The notes beneath the pieces are model-generated. The model ran no database searches. It was not told the DNA's origin and was given only the letters and a program-made list of their open reading frames with translations. 64,000 nt of DNA from assembly GCA_027257055.1 (NCBI GenBank), contig JAPVLO010000400.1, positions 372,001 through 436,000 on the forward strand, read 5' to 3'. The stretch comes from Cephalopachus bancanus (taxonomy: Eukaryota > Chordata > Mammalia > Primates > Tarsiidae). The number at the start of each line of letters is the position of its first letter. Within the stretch, counting starts at the first letter, position 1. The position numbers and the translations under genes were made by a program. This document shows positions 36,301 through 48,300 of the stretch, in pieces.

Positions 36301-39300
36301 AAAGGTGATTCTGATATTTCTGATGAAGAAGCAGTTCAGCAAAATAAGAAGAAAAGAGGCCCACGGACTCCCCCTATAATAACTAAAGAAGAATTGATTG
36401 AAATTTCCAATGATAAGGATGGCATTCTAGAGGATCTTCAGAAAAAAGAAGAGACAGCATTCAGTGACTGGTCTGATGAGGATGTGCCTGACAGGACAGA
36501 GGTTGCAGAAGCAGAGCATGCTGCCACTGCTACTACTCCTGGGAGTACCCCTTCTCCTCTGTCTACTCTTCTTCCTCCTCCACCTCCTATGGCTACTGCC
36601 ACTACTACAACTGCTCCTCCTGCTCTTGGCACTGCTGCTACTGCTGCCACCTCCTTTAGCACATCCGCTGCCACCATTCTCACCTCTGCCACTCCCACCA
36701 GTACCACTTTTGCCAATGAAGACTCACATAGAAAATGCCACAGAACACGAGTAGAAAAAGTAGAAGTACCTCATGTTACTATAGAAGATGCGCCACATCG
36801 CAAGCCGGTGGATCAAAAGAGGAGTAGCAGCCTTGGAAGCAATCGGAGTAATCGTAGTCATACATCTGGTCGTCTGCGCTCCCCATCCAATGATTCTGCC
36901 CATAGAAGTGGGGATGACCAAAGTGGTCGAAAGAGAGTATTACACAGTGGCTCAAGAGATAGAGAAAAAACAAAAAGCCTGGAAATCACAGGAGAGAGAA
37001 AATCTAGAATTGACCAGTTAAAGCGTGGGGAACCCAGTCGAAGTACCTCATCAGGTAATAAAATTGAATTATGATTTAGTCAGGGTTTCCTATGTTAGTA
37101 TATCTTATATAAATTATAATTCTAAAGTAATGGTAAATTATTACTTTTATGCTGCCTTTCATTTTATGAAACTTTAAAAAGAAAGCCATTAAAAATGTCA
37201 CCTGTTATTACTTTATTACCAGCATTATAATAGAGATACATTAGTGTTAATCAGTTTAATATCAGGATTTTAGTGGTATACTTGGTGTTAGGGCTTATGT
37301 GTTCAAATTCTTTGTTGATGCCTACAATTTTAACCTTCCTGCTATTTTTCCAGCAGCCAGCTGCCTCTTTTGATGACAAAAGATAAGATAGAAGAATAGG
37401 AAGATGTCAAATAATGAAGTGATCAGTTCTATTAATGTTTAATCATTTTATGTATTTCTTTGAAGATCTTTTGTAGTTACATTATAAATAGACGAAAAAA
37501 CTTTACATGTTTTAATTAGCAGTTTAACTGAAAAAGATCAGGTTTTCCTTAAAATGAGTTTTTTGGATAATGCATATATATATATGTAGAATACAGAAAT
37601 ATGTAGAATATGTAGACAGAATGTAGGATATAAAAAAATACATAAGACAGAAAAAATATACCTAATTTTAAAGGACCCTAAAATGAAGCATTTTGTTTTA
37701 TTTTATCATGTGCTAATTCTTTGTTTATGGTATATTTATTTTAGATCGCCAGGATTCAAGAAGCCATAGTTCAAGAAGAAGTTCTCCTGAGTCAGATCGA
37801 CAGGTCCATTCAAGATCTGGGTCATTTGATAGCAGGGATAGACTTCAAGAACGAGATCGATATGACCATGAAAGAGAGCGAGAGAGAGAGAGAAGAGATA
37901 CCAGGCAGAGAGAATGGGATCGAGATGTTGATAAAGATTGGATACGGAATAGGGATCGAGAGAGGGTACGGGAACGAGAAAGAGAGCGAGACAAAAGGAG
38001 AGACTTGGATAGGGAAAGAGAGAGACTCATTTCTGATTCTGTTGAAAGGGATAGGGACAGAGACCGAGACAGAACTTTTGAGAGTTCTCAAATAGAATCT
38101 GTGAAACGCTGTGAAGCAAAACTGGAGGGTGAACATGAAAGAGACATAGAAGGTACTTCCCGAGACTCCGTAGCTTTGGATAAAGAAAGACTGGATAAAG
38201 ACCTGGGATCTGTGCAGGGATTTGAAGATGTCAATAAATGCGAGAGAACTGAGAGTTTGGAAGGTGAGTGTCACTCCCTTTTGTCTGTTTACTTACAGTG
38301 CTTTATTTCTTTGCAGATTTCATGGGAAGCAACTTTTTGAAAGGTCAGCCACTAATAGGCAAATTGACTCCATTCTTTTATAGGGGAAGTAGATTTCATA
38401 AGGAAAAGCCCTATGATATATATATTTTGATGTCCCCTGCAGTAGTAGTAGATTTGCTGAGATATAGCGTCTGTAGATGTTAAAGAATAACCATCATTTC
38501 CTTTTCTTAAATGTTAAAAAAATAAATCACAATAATAGAAATGACTTCTTAGTGTGGAGAAGATTTCAGGTAACTATTAGTGATCCCTGTCTTCTGGACA
38601 ATTCAGGACAAATACATGAAAACAATAGCACTGCTTGAAACTACCTGAAACTGTGTTTAATGTCAGATAGACTGTGGAACCCTACTGGCATTGCCCACTC
38701 CTAGCATAGGAACACTCAGACGTCCACATCAACCTACTGGCCCACTCAGAGCCAGCCTCACTGTGTGGAACCTCACTCTCTGTTTTTTACTCTTCAGCCC
38801 CAATTTTCTGGACAAACTGACTAATGACTCTCCATTCTTAAGCTTTGTACCCACTCAAACCATTGCCTAATAGACCTTTTTCCTTTATTTCTTCTTTCTT
38901 ACTCAAACATCAAGTCCCAGCTTATGTGTTGTTTCTTCCATGAAGCCTTCTCTACTGAAGGCACTTACTCTTTCATATACCTGTAGCACCTTGTTTGTAT
39001 GTCATTTATAGCATTTTTGTACTGTATTATAATTATTTTTCCATGGTCTTCTCCCCACTGTGCTGAACTCCTTTGTTATGGACCATAGCTTTTCATTCTT
39101 TATCATCAAGACTACAGTGAGGATACAATAAATTGTTGGTGAATAAAGGTGTGTTCTGCCTGTACATACATGCCCCCCCGACATCTCATTCCTTGGTAAA
39201 TTATAATCTAGGTTAACAGCAGTAATGACTCCCCTGAGAATTCCAAAAATTCTGCCTCCAGTACTGTCTATTTCTGGTGTCAGTGCTTACACCATTTTCT

Positions 39301-42300
39301 GGTTAGCCTCTCTATTTCAAGCCCCAAGAACCTTTTGGGATGCTTAACAGATTCGCGACCAGCAAGTTTTTTCACTTTCCTAATACTGAGAGCAGGTAAA
39401 CATTTTAAAAATCTGAAGCTGGTTGCTGCAAACTTCTGTCATTAAGCACAAGTGAAATGGTCTTTTCTAAATTGTCACCTTTTTCACAGTACAGCTGAAA
39501 GTTGCAGACATATCTAGTAATTGCCTCAGATGCCACTCTGACTAGCATTCCATACTTTGTATTTTTATTTGGATTATAAACAGTCTTCCACGAGGAGGTA
39601 AATTCACATCAGCGGCAACCAGGAACAGAATTTGGAAGGACGTAAATTCATGTCAGCAGTCGTGAATTTAATATATAAGGAATAATATGGCATTACTTTG
39701 CCATTTTGTAGTATTAGGCCCAGAGTAAGTAAAATCCACTGTTTTCAGAAGTAGATTCTTTTGGTTATCTGATTAGATGTTCCAATATGTCCTCTATTAT
39801 ATATTTTTCCTATTTGACTTGACAGAAATATTTCTTACCTCTCTTCATATTACATTTCATCTCAATTTTGAGTAGAAACAGCATCAGATCATAAACATGG
39901 TTCTAATGGAGGTATAACCTTGGGATATAATTGAGCATATCTGAATAATCACTGTAATAGCTTTCTTGTGATTGGATTCAGTGTTCCTCATCTCTAAAAT
40001 AAATCATTTACTAGTTATTATCATAGATAATAATAGCATAGAACTTTATAGATGAATCACCTGCTTTGTGATATAAAGATTTTGTTCACTTAAAGTAGGA
40101 AAAGGAGTTGGATAAACTTGAAAATTTTAAAATCTTATGTGCATTGTTTAGATGTATATTTGTATGATTAAATTATTAAAATTGGTTATAGAGGTGAATC
40201 GGTGGAGCTGTGGAAAGGGTTTTTTGTTTGTTTGGTTTTTTCCCCCTACTCTGTGATGTTCACACAGAGAGGTTATTATAGAATTCAATAAAATAGAAAC
40301 TCACTGGAATGACTAGAAACATCTCATAGCTGCTTATATTTATTTGCTGCAAATTCACACCCATGAAGCATACTGTGGATTTTAGAACCTAGTGTTGTAG
40401 ATTCGAAAAGTGTATGGATAGCTAGTGAGTAGAAATATTAAGCGTACTCTGTAATTTTAGGATTGCGTTCACAACTAACTCATCAGGAGACAAAATGTAG
40501 CCTAGGTAGTTGAGAAAAGTTGGCAAAACAAAGAGCATACACTAGTAGTACTAAGTGGCTCAGCCTATAATCCCTTGCTTTGGGAGGCTGAGGCGAGTGG
40601 ATTGCCTGAGCCCGCGGGTTCGAGACCCACCTGGGCAACTTGGCGAGACCTCATCTCTACAATAAATCAAAAAATCAGCCAGGTGTGGTAGCGCTTGCCT
40701 GTAATTCCGGCTACTCGGAAGGCTGACACAGAAGGATCACCAGAGCCCAGCAGGTTGAGGCTACAGAGACCGGGAGCGGCCACTGCAGTCTGGGAGACAG
40801 AGTGAGACTCCAACACACACACACAAAAATATATCTTTACATTGTATTACAACATTCTTCTAAAACTTGCATTCACCAGTTAAAGGGAAACATTGGGATA
40901 AGGAAGAGGAATTAGGAGATGAGGGAGAAAGAACAGCACTTTAACATTTTTACCTCACTGCTATAAAGTTTATATAATGAGCTAAGTATTTATGAATTAA
41001 GATCTGCGTTTCCAACAAATTTTTAAAATAAGTTTGCAAGTTTTTTAATTAATGAGTTTATTAAGGTAAAGAAATTACTACAGCCTTTTGAAGTTTTTAA
41101 ATTTGTCTGAATTTTAAAGTTTTGTTATCAAAAATTAACAACATATAAACAACATTAATATGTTAGTGGTAGCTTTTGTCACGTTTTAATCTTATAACCT
41201 GTTCTGATGTTTTGGCCAATATTGCATTTTTGCCATTAAAATTAAACTAATTAATTTTTATTTTTCAATTTTCTTTTGAAATTACCAAGTGTTTGAATAA
41301 TTAAGAAATGTAGTTTTCAGATTAAAAATGTTTTTTACATTGTTTTAGTGTGCACAGCTTCTACCTTTTGGGTTGACTTAGGCATCTTTTTCCTTTAATG
41401 CTGTCTTTGAAATAAAATTAATTTGTCAATTTAGCAGGAGATGATGAATCCAAGTTGGATGATGCACATTCGTTAGGCTCTGGTGCTGGAGAAGGATATG
41501 AACCAATCAGTGATGATGAACTAGATGAAATCCTGGCAGGTGATGCAGAAAAGAGGGAGGACCAGCAGGATGAAGAGAAGATGCCAGGTAACCAACTTTT
41601 TAAACATCTTTCAAACATTTATAATATCTGAAATTATATTTGAATACTACTCTATACCTCTTTTTATTTGTCTACTACTCTATACCTCTTTTTATCAACT
41701 CTCTAAATTCAGTAATTATTTTGACTTATAGTACTTAATGCATTGCCAGAGCTTACTCTAGTGATGACACCATGAGGTACCACTCCTTCAGCTTCCTCTT
41801 GAATCATCCCAGTTAGTGTCTGACTGTTACTAACAATTTTTAAACCATAAGGAGTCTTTGCTTTGTCTGGTTGTGTAAAATATTAAATTTTTATTTTGAT
41901 TTAATTTGCTTTTACATGTCACAACTTTTTTTCTGCTAATATACAAGATATGTATGATTGTTACCTTTGTTGTTTTCTGGTACCAGGTATTTCTTTCTTT
42001 CTTTTTTTTTTTTCTTTTTTTTTGAGTTGGAGTCTCACTCTGTTGCCCAGACTGGAGTGCAGTGGCATGCTCCTGGCCACCACAGCCTCCACCTGCTGGG
42101 CTCCAGCGATCCTTCTGCCTCAGCCTTCCAAGTTGCCAGAACTACAGGCAACCACGCCTGGCTAATTTTTTATTTATTGTAGAGACGCGGTCTCGCCAAG
42201 TTGCCCAGGTGAGTCTCAACCCATGGGCTCAGGCAATCCACTCGCCTCAGTCCCAAAGTGCTAGAGTTATAGACTGTGCCACCGAGCACGGCTGGTACTA

Positions 42301-45300
42301 GGTATTTCTAAGTAGAATATTATTTTGTCAGCTGTACCTTCTCAATGAATAGATTATTTGCTCTCAATGTTAATAATAGTCACTGCCTGATTCTTAAAGA
42401 GATTTCATAGTGAAGTCTTTTTTTTTTTTTTAATTAAAATGTGTGTGTATGCACACAGTAAATATACTCCTAGACTTAACCCTTAAAAGGATTCTGGTAC
42501 CAGGTTTTAAAAGATTAGACCTAATCTGAGTGAAATAATAGTTATTTTATTGGAGATTTCCCATGCAGTTTAAATGAGTTATTTGTAGAGATAGGCTAGC
42601 TTATCTGTTTTGTTTTGGTGGGAAGTTTTTTTCTCTTTATAAGGGTCCTTCAATTCCAAATATTATATGGGAAAACTTTCATTTTAACGGTATGACATCT
42701 TGGTTTTAAAGTGCTTGTTATTTAATGTTTTCTGTGTTGCTTGACTTAGATATGTAGATAACAAGACAACAATTTCTTGGTGTAAAATACATCCTCATTT
42801 TTAACTTTTTGCAGATCCCTTGGATGTGATAGATGTGGATTGGTCTGGTCTTATGCCAAAGCATCCAAAAGAACCAAGAGAGCCTGGGGCTGCACTTTTA
42901 AAATTCACACCTGGAGCTGTAATGCTAAGAGTTGGGATTTCTAAAAAGTTGGCAGGATCTGAACTCTTTACCAAAGTCAAAGAAACATGTCAGAGACTTT
43001 TAGAAAAACCCAAAGGTAATTTCATTTTACTTTAACTATGTAATGTCTACTATAATTACTAAGATACCATTTGAAAAGAATTCTTTTCTGTTCTTATATA
43101 ACACACTGTAGGAACTTTTTTTGAGGAATCATTTATAGTCATTATTTAATCCTCATGGTCAAAATTCCTCGTTAAAATTTATTTTAAGAAAAATGTAATC
43201 CCGCAGAAAAGTTGCAGAATGAGTTCAAATGTCACAGTGCTCACTGGCTTACCCAGGGCTAAATGAAACAGAGCCTAGAAAAATAGACCAGGTATTTTGC
43301 ATGTTTTCACAGTTCCTGGCATGTAGTTACATGCAGTAAATGTTAACTGCTACTATTACTTTGAAAATACTTTATCACATTGATTTTTTTTTACCTTTAC
43401 TGAAACAATTTTCAATTATTCCAGATTATTTAGTATAGGGATTCTGGAGGCGCGGGGGGGGTTGTTTGGTTGGTTGGTTTTTGTTTCTGCTGTTTCTCTT
43501 ATCTAGCACCTACCTTAGTTTGTTTGGCAGCGTATTAATACTTTTATTAATGGGGGGAAGTAGACAGCAAAAATAAAGAAAAGGAGGTAAAAGATGTAAA
43601 CAGCAACGTTATTTAATTTATGTCACGTCCCTGGGAGCAAAAAACTTTAAAGAATTAAGTTTTTTACTAAAAGAAAATTGGGGGGGCAAGTATGAGTTTG
43701 AATCCATGTCCTTCCTTTCATCTAGTAGGATAAGCAGTAAATTTTTTTATTTTAATATGGTCCAATAAACATTGAGTGTTCGTGTATGAAATGTGTATGT
43801 GAAAATGTGTTAACCAAAAAAATAACTAAAGATTTGAGTTCTTGCCTCACTCTTTCTACCTTGTTTAGCTGGTTCTATGGCTTTAAGCAAGTAACTCCTG
43901 TGGGCCTCAGTTTCATTTGTAAAGTGATGGAATAAAACCCTTAAGGTCTTTTTCTGCTCTAAAGCTGTTTGCTCCTATGACTTTTGCTAATGGCATTTCA
44001 AAGTTAAAATCTAATTGTGAAATACAGTTTGGCCCCTATTTAGTGATGACATAGCCTAAACAATGAAAATATACACTATAAAGGGGAGATGATAGTTGCT
44101 TAACAGTCAGACCTCTCCTAATTTTTGCTGCTGTGGTGGTTATATTGGACAACTGATATATTAGCTGAATAAGGACTTTGTTTTGTTTACTGCCCTATCC
44201 TGGTCCTAATTATGTATTCTTACTAATTATGCCATTGCCTAGAACAGCGCCTAACACACAGTAGGCATTCCGTAAATACTTGTAAAATAATCAGTACTGA
44301 TTTTTCTATTCCAGTTGATCTGTTCCAATGTACCAGCACTAAAGAAAGTATACCCCTACCCCATATATTTTTTTAAAAAAACAAGGTACACTGAAATTGT
44401 AATTGCTTTTGTCTAGCTTTTCTAGTTGCAATATGGTTATGTTCTTTTGAGCTCAATTCTTCCAATTATTTTGGCTTCTTTGTTTTATTTCTTCTTAAGT
44501 ATGTGTTTAGTCTGAATAATTCGGTGCTGTTCAGTTCAAAACCATGAAGAGACTGGACGTTTAGCCACATTATACTCTCTAAGGAGGTCTGCAGGTTTAC
44601 ATTTTGTATCCTACTGTTAAAGCAAAAAGTAAGGTTGCAGTAAATGTGCCCTAATGAAGTTTTCAAGGAAGAGCATGGGCTCTTATTCCATGTTTGTATC
44701 TATAGTAGGATGGTAGTAAATATTTTGTTTTTAATCACGTGTATGTTTGACTATGTCATAGGTTGGCACAAACATTGGTATATATATCAGAATCATTTGA
44801 AAAACTGCTTTTTTTTTTTTTTTCTTCTGATATTCTGGTCCAACTATGGAGATTTGAATTCTATAGATCTGGTGGCAGAGCCCAGGGGATGCATTTTATA
44901 AAGCTCCTCAGATGATTCTGGTAGACTCCAGAGTTTGGGAACTAGTTTTGAGTTTTCCTGTGATTTTTATACTTTTCTTATGTTACATACCTGTTGACTA
45001 GGTACATAACCTATTGACTAGGTATGCTATATGAAACTGGTTTATTTTAATTATCTAAATTCAGTACTTATGCTTTGCATCTCATAAAATTAAAATGAAC
45101 TAGGTAATGCAGCTCAATTCATTCCCAATAATACGTGTGTTTTGTTTTTACTAGGTACTTTATTTTGCAGGCTCTAACAGTAACTAGTTTGATCATGTTG
45201 TATGAATAAAGGCAGTACCTGCTGTCTTTGGTACTATTGGCCAACTCAGAGTTATAAATTTGGATTACTGACTGGTCCTTTTCTGTTATTTTGACTTCCC

Positions 45301-48300
45301 TTTTATCTATTTTTAATCCAACCACTTTATGTTTTAGCAAATCTTTCTTAATTCTTCTATTTTGTGTATATGTTCAGTATTTTCTCCTTTGTATCTTGTG
45401 ATTTAAAACGAAGAGATTTTAATTTAATACATTGTCCCAGGTGTTTTGTGTTGTGTTTTGTTTTGTTGTTGTTGTTGTATTGTGTTGTTTTGTTGAGTAA
45501 AGGTCTTGCTCTGTTGCCCAGGCTGGAGTGCAGTGGTGCAGTCATGGCTCACAGCAGCCTCAACCTCCTGGGTTCAGACAGTCCTTCCACCTGTAGTTGG
45601 GACTACAGGCATGCACTACCACACCTAGCTCATTTTTAAATTTCTTTTGTAGAGACAGGGTCTCACTTTGTTGCCAGGGCTGTGTCCCAAGTTTTTATGA
45701 TAATCAAATCTAGGACAAAATTTGCAGATTACTTTTCTAACTTAATTGTTTTTTTTTAATGGTCACAGTCTTGAATATTATTATTACATTTGAATCTTTC
45801 TATAGTAAAATCCTGGCCGGGCACAGTGGCTCAAGCCTGTAATCCCAGCACTTTGGGAGGCTAAGGCAAGACGATTACCCAAGACCAGCCTGGGTAACTT
45901 GGTGAGACCTCATGTCTACAATAAATAAAAAAATAACCTGGGCATGGTAACGTTTGCCTGTAGTGCCAGCTACTTGGAAGGCTGAGGAAGAAGGATCGCC
46001 TGAGTCCAGCAGGTCGAGGTTGCAGTGGCCGCGACAGAGTGAGACTCCAACTCAAAATAAATAAATAAATAGTAAAATCTAGAAATCTAGAACTTTAAGT
46101 AGTTGATAAACAGTATACTGAATTTGACTTCAGTAATTCTTTTTTACCTTTCTTTCCAGTAATTTTTAACTTGAACTTTTCTCATTGTCATCTGTTTCTA
46201 AATTTTTTCTCTCAAGTCTGCTTTTCTTTATTTTAATTTAAAGTGGCTATCAGAATATGTATTTATGTTTGAGACTAGCAGTATCACTACATGTAATATA
46301 TTGCCTTTATTATATGAAATAATTCTCACCAATGTTGACAACTTTGATAAAGTATAGACTTTGCATAATTTCAGTTAAGTAGTTGGTAACACTTTTTTAT
46401 TTTAGTAAATTGTAATACATGTTTATTTTTGTTGAAAGATGCAGACAGTCTTTTTGAACATGAATTAGGGGCTCTCAACATGGCTGCATTACTACGAAAA
46501 GAAGAAAGAGCAAGTCTTCTTAGTAATCTCGGACCATGTTGCAAGGCGTTATGCTTCAGGCGGGATTCTGCAATCCGAAAGCAACTTGTTAAAAATGAGA
46601 AGGTACTATTATTTCCTTGGAATAAATGCAAAATAAATGGTATGAATTGAAGATTTTTCATTTGATTGCTTTAAAGTGAGATTATGATCTTATGTTTTTA
46701 AGAGTTTGGTTTCCCGGTCTTTCATACATGTAAGAGAAAGAATTCTATTAAAATGTTTAACACTTTTCATTTCACTTTAGTAGTATTCATGAATATTTGT
46801 TTTGAATAACAATTGCTTGTTATTTTTAATAACAATTGCTTGTTATTCAAAATTTGATGCATAAAGTTTAAAATGGTATTTTTGTGAAATGTTTTCTTCC
46901 ATTTGTGGAAAGCTTCTTTTAATAAGCAAACATATTAGAAATGTATTTAAATTGAAAATTGGGGGGGGAAATGTCCCAGACGGAGTATTGAGGATATTTA
47001 TAGAAATAGTATTTATGAGAATGTACCAAGTAGGAAGACAGGGAAATAAAGCAAAATAATTTTGTATAAGAATTGATTTGAGAAGAATAAAGGGAATTGA
47101 AAAGTAAGAAAAATAGAAATTAGTTTAGATTTGGAAGCAATCTGATAAAGAGAGTTAATAAACTTTAATTGAAGACATTTTAGACTTTTTAAAGTTAAGA
47201 AACTGGGATTTTTATTTTGGTGGTGAGTATGGTGGGCATGAGTTGTACAGATTGGGTATTCCTGATCTGAGACTTTTTTGAGTACCCGACATGACCCTCA
47301 AAGGAAATGCTCATTGGAGAATTTTGGGTTTTTGGATTAGGGATGCTCAACTGGGTACATATAACACAAATATTCCAGAATCCAAAAAAATTTAAAATAC
47401 AAAACACTTCTGGTCCAAAACATTTCAAATAAGGGATGCCCAACATGTATGACAAAAGAGAATTGGTCTTAAAGTTGAAAAACATTAATTTACTAGTTTT
47501 TTACTCGAGGGCAGTTAAGAAGATGTAGAATTATCTTTGACTATGTGACATTGCTAAAGAAAGGATTTTCTTATTAAAGAAAAATACTCAGATTTGGGCC
47601 GGGTATAATTAAATGTATAAAAAAGAGCAGGATAAGTATATCTCCAAAGATTAAAATGGAAACAGATATGAGTGATAGGAGACTCTAAAAGTCAAATCTT
47701 AGCTGGGCACAGTGGCTTATTCCTGTAATTGCAGCATTTTGGAGAGTCGAAGAGAGAGGATTACTTGAGGCCAGAAGTTCAAGACTGCTTTGGGCAACAT
47801 AACAAAACCCCATTTCTACAAAAATTTTAAAAATTAGCCAGGCATGGTGGAACACGCCTATAATCCTAGCTACTTGGGAGGCTGGGGTGGGAAAGTGGCT
47901 TGAGCCCCAAAGTTCAAGGCTGCCATGAGCTATGATCACATCACTACACTCCAGCCTGGGTGGCAGAGGAAGATTCTGTCTCTTTTAAAAAAAAATTTAA
48001 AAATCAAGTCTTGACTATATAAACAACAAGTTTTCCCTGCCTAAAGTTGTGACTCAAAATTACTTGATAAAATTGCTACAGTCATTCTCCTTTGCTGCCT
48101 TCATTTCAGTATACACTCTCTTTATTCTCTTGCCTAGGCCTTGCAGCCTTTTCAACCAGACATTTCTCTGAGAGAATTAAGCCCCAGTGCCCTAAGCATC
48201 TGTGTAATAAATTACGTCTTTTATGTATCTAGAATGGTACTAGTTATCCCCCCCCTTGGTATTAGGTGGAAAAATAATCATTCAAATCATTTTGTTTGAT

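Larger units (their letters stand above)
38264..41434. other. Intron with L2 and a SINE
   Basis: About 3.2 kb. Besides the L2 at about 38870-39150 and the SINE at 40551-40828 I recognise nothing in it. Confidence 0.5.

Noticed and set aside
37822..38274. 150-residue minus-strand frame opposite the second RE/RD exon
   Set aside because: Same compositional artefact as above.
46797..46855. A perfect palindrome
   Set aside because: On checking, the central 7 bases are directly and not invertedly repeated, so only the flanks are palindromic. Reported as a direct repeat instead.
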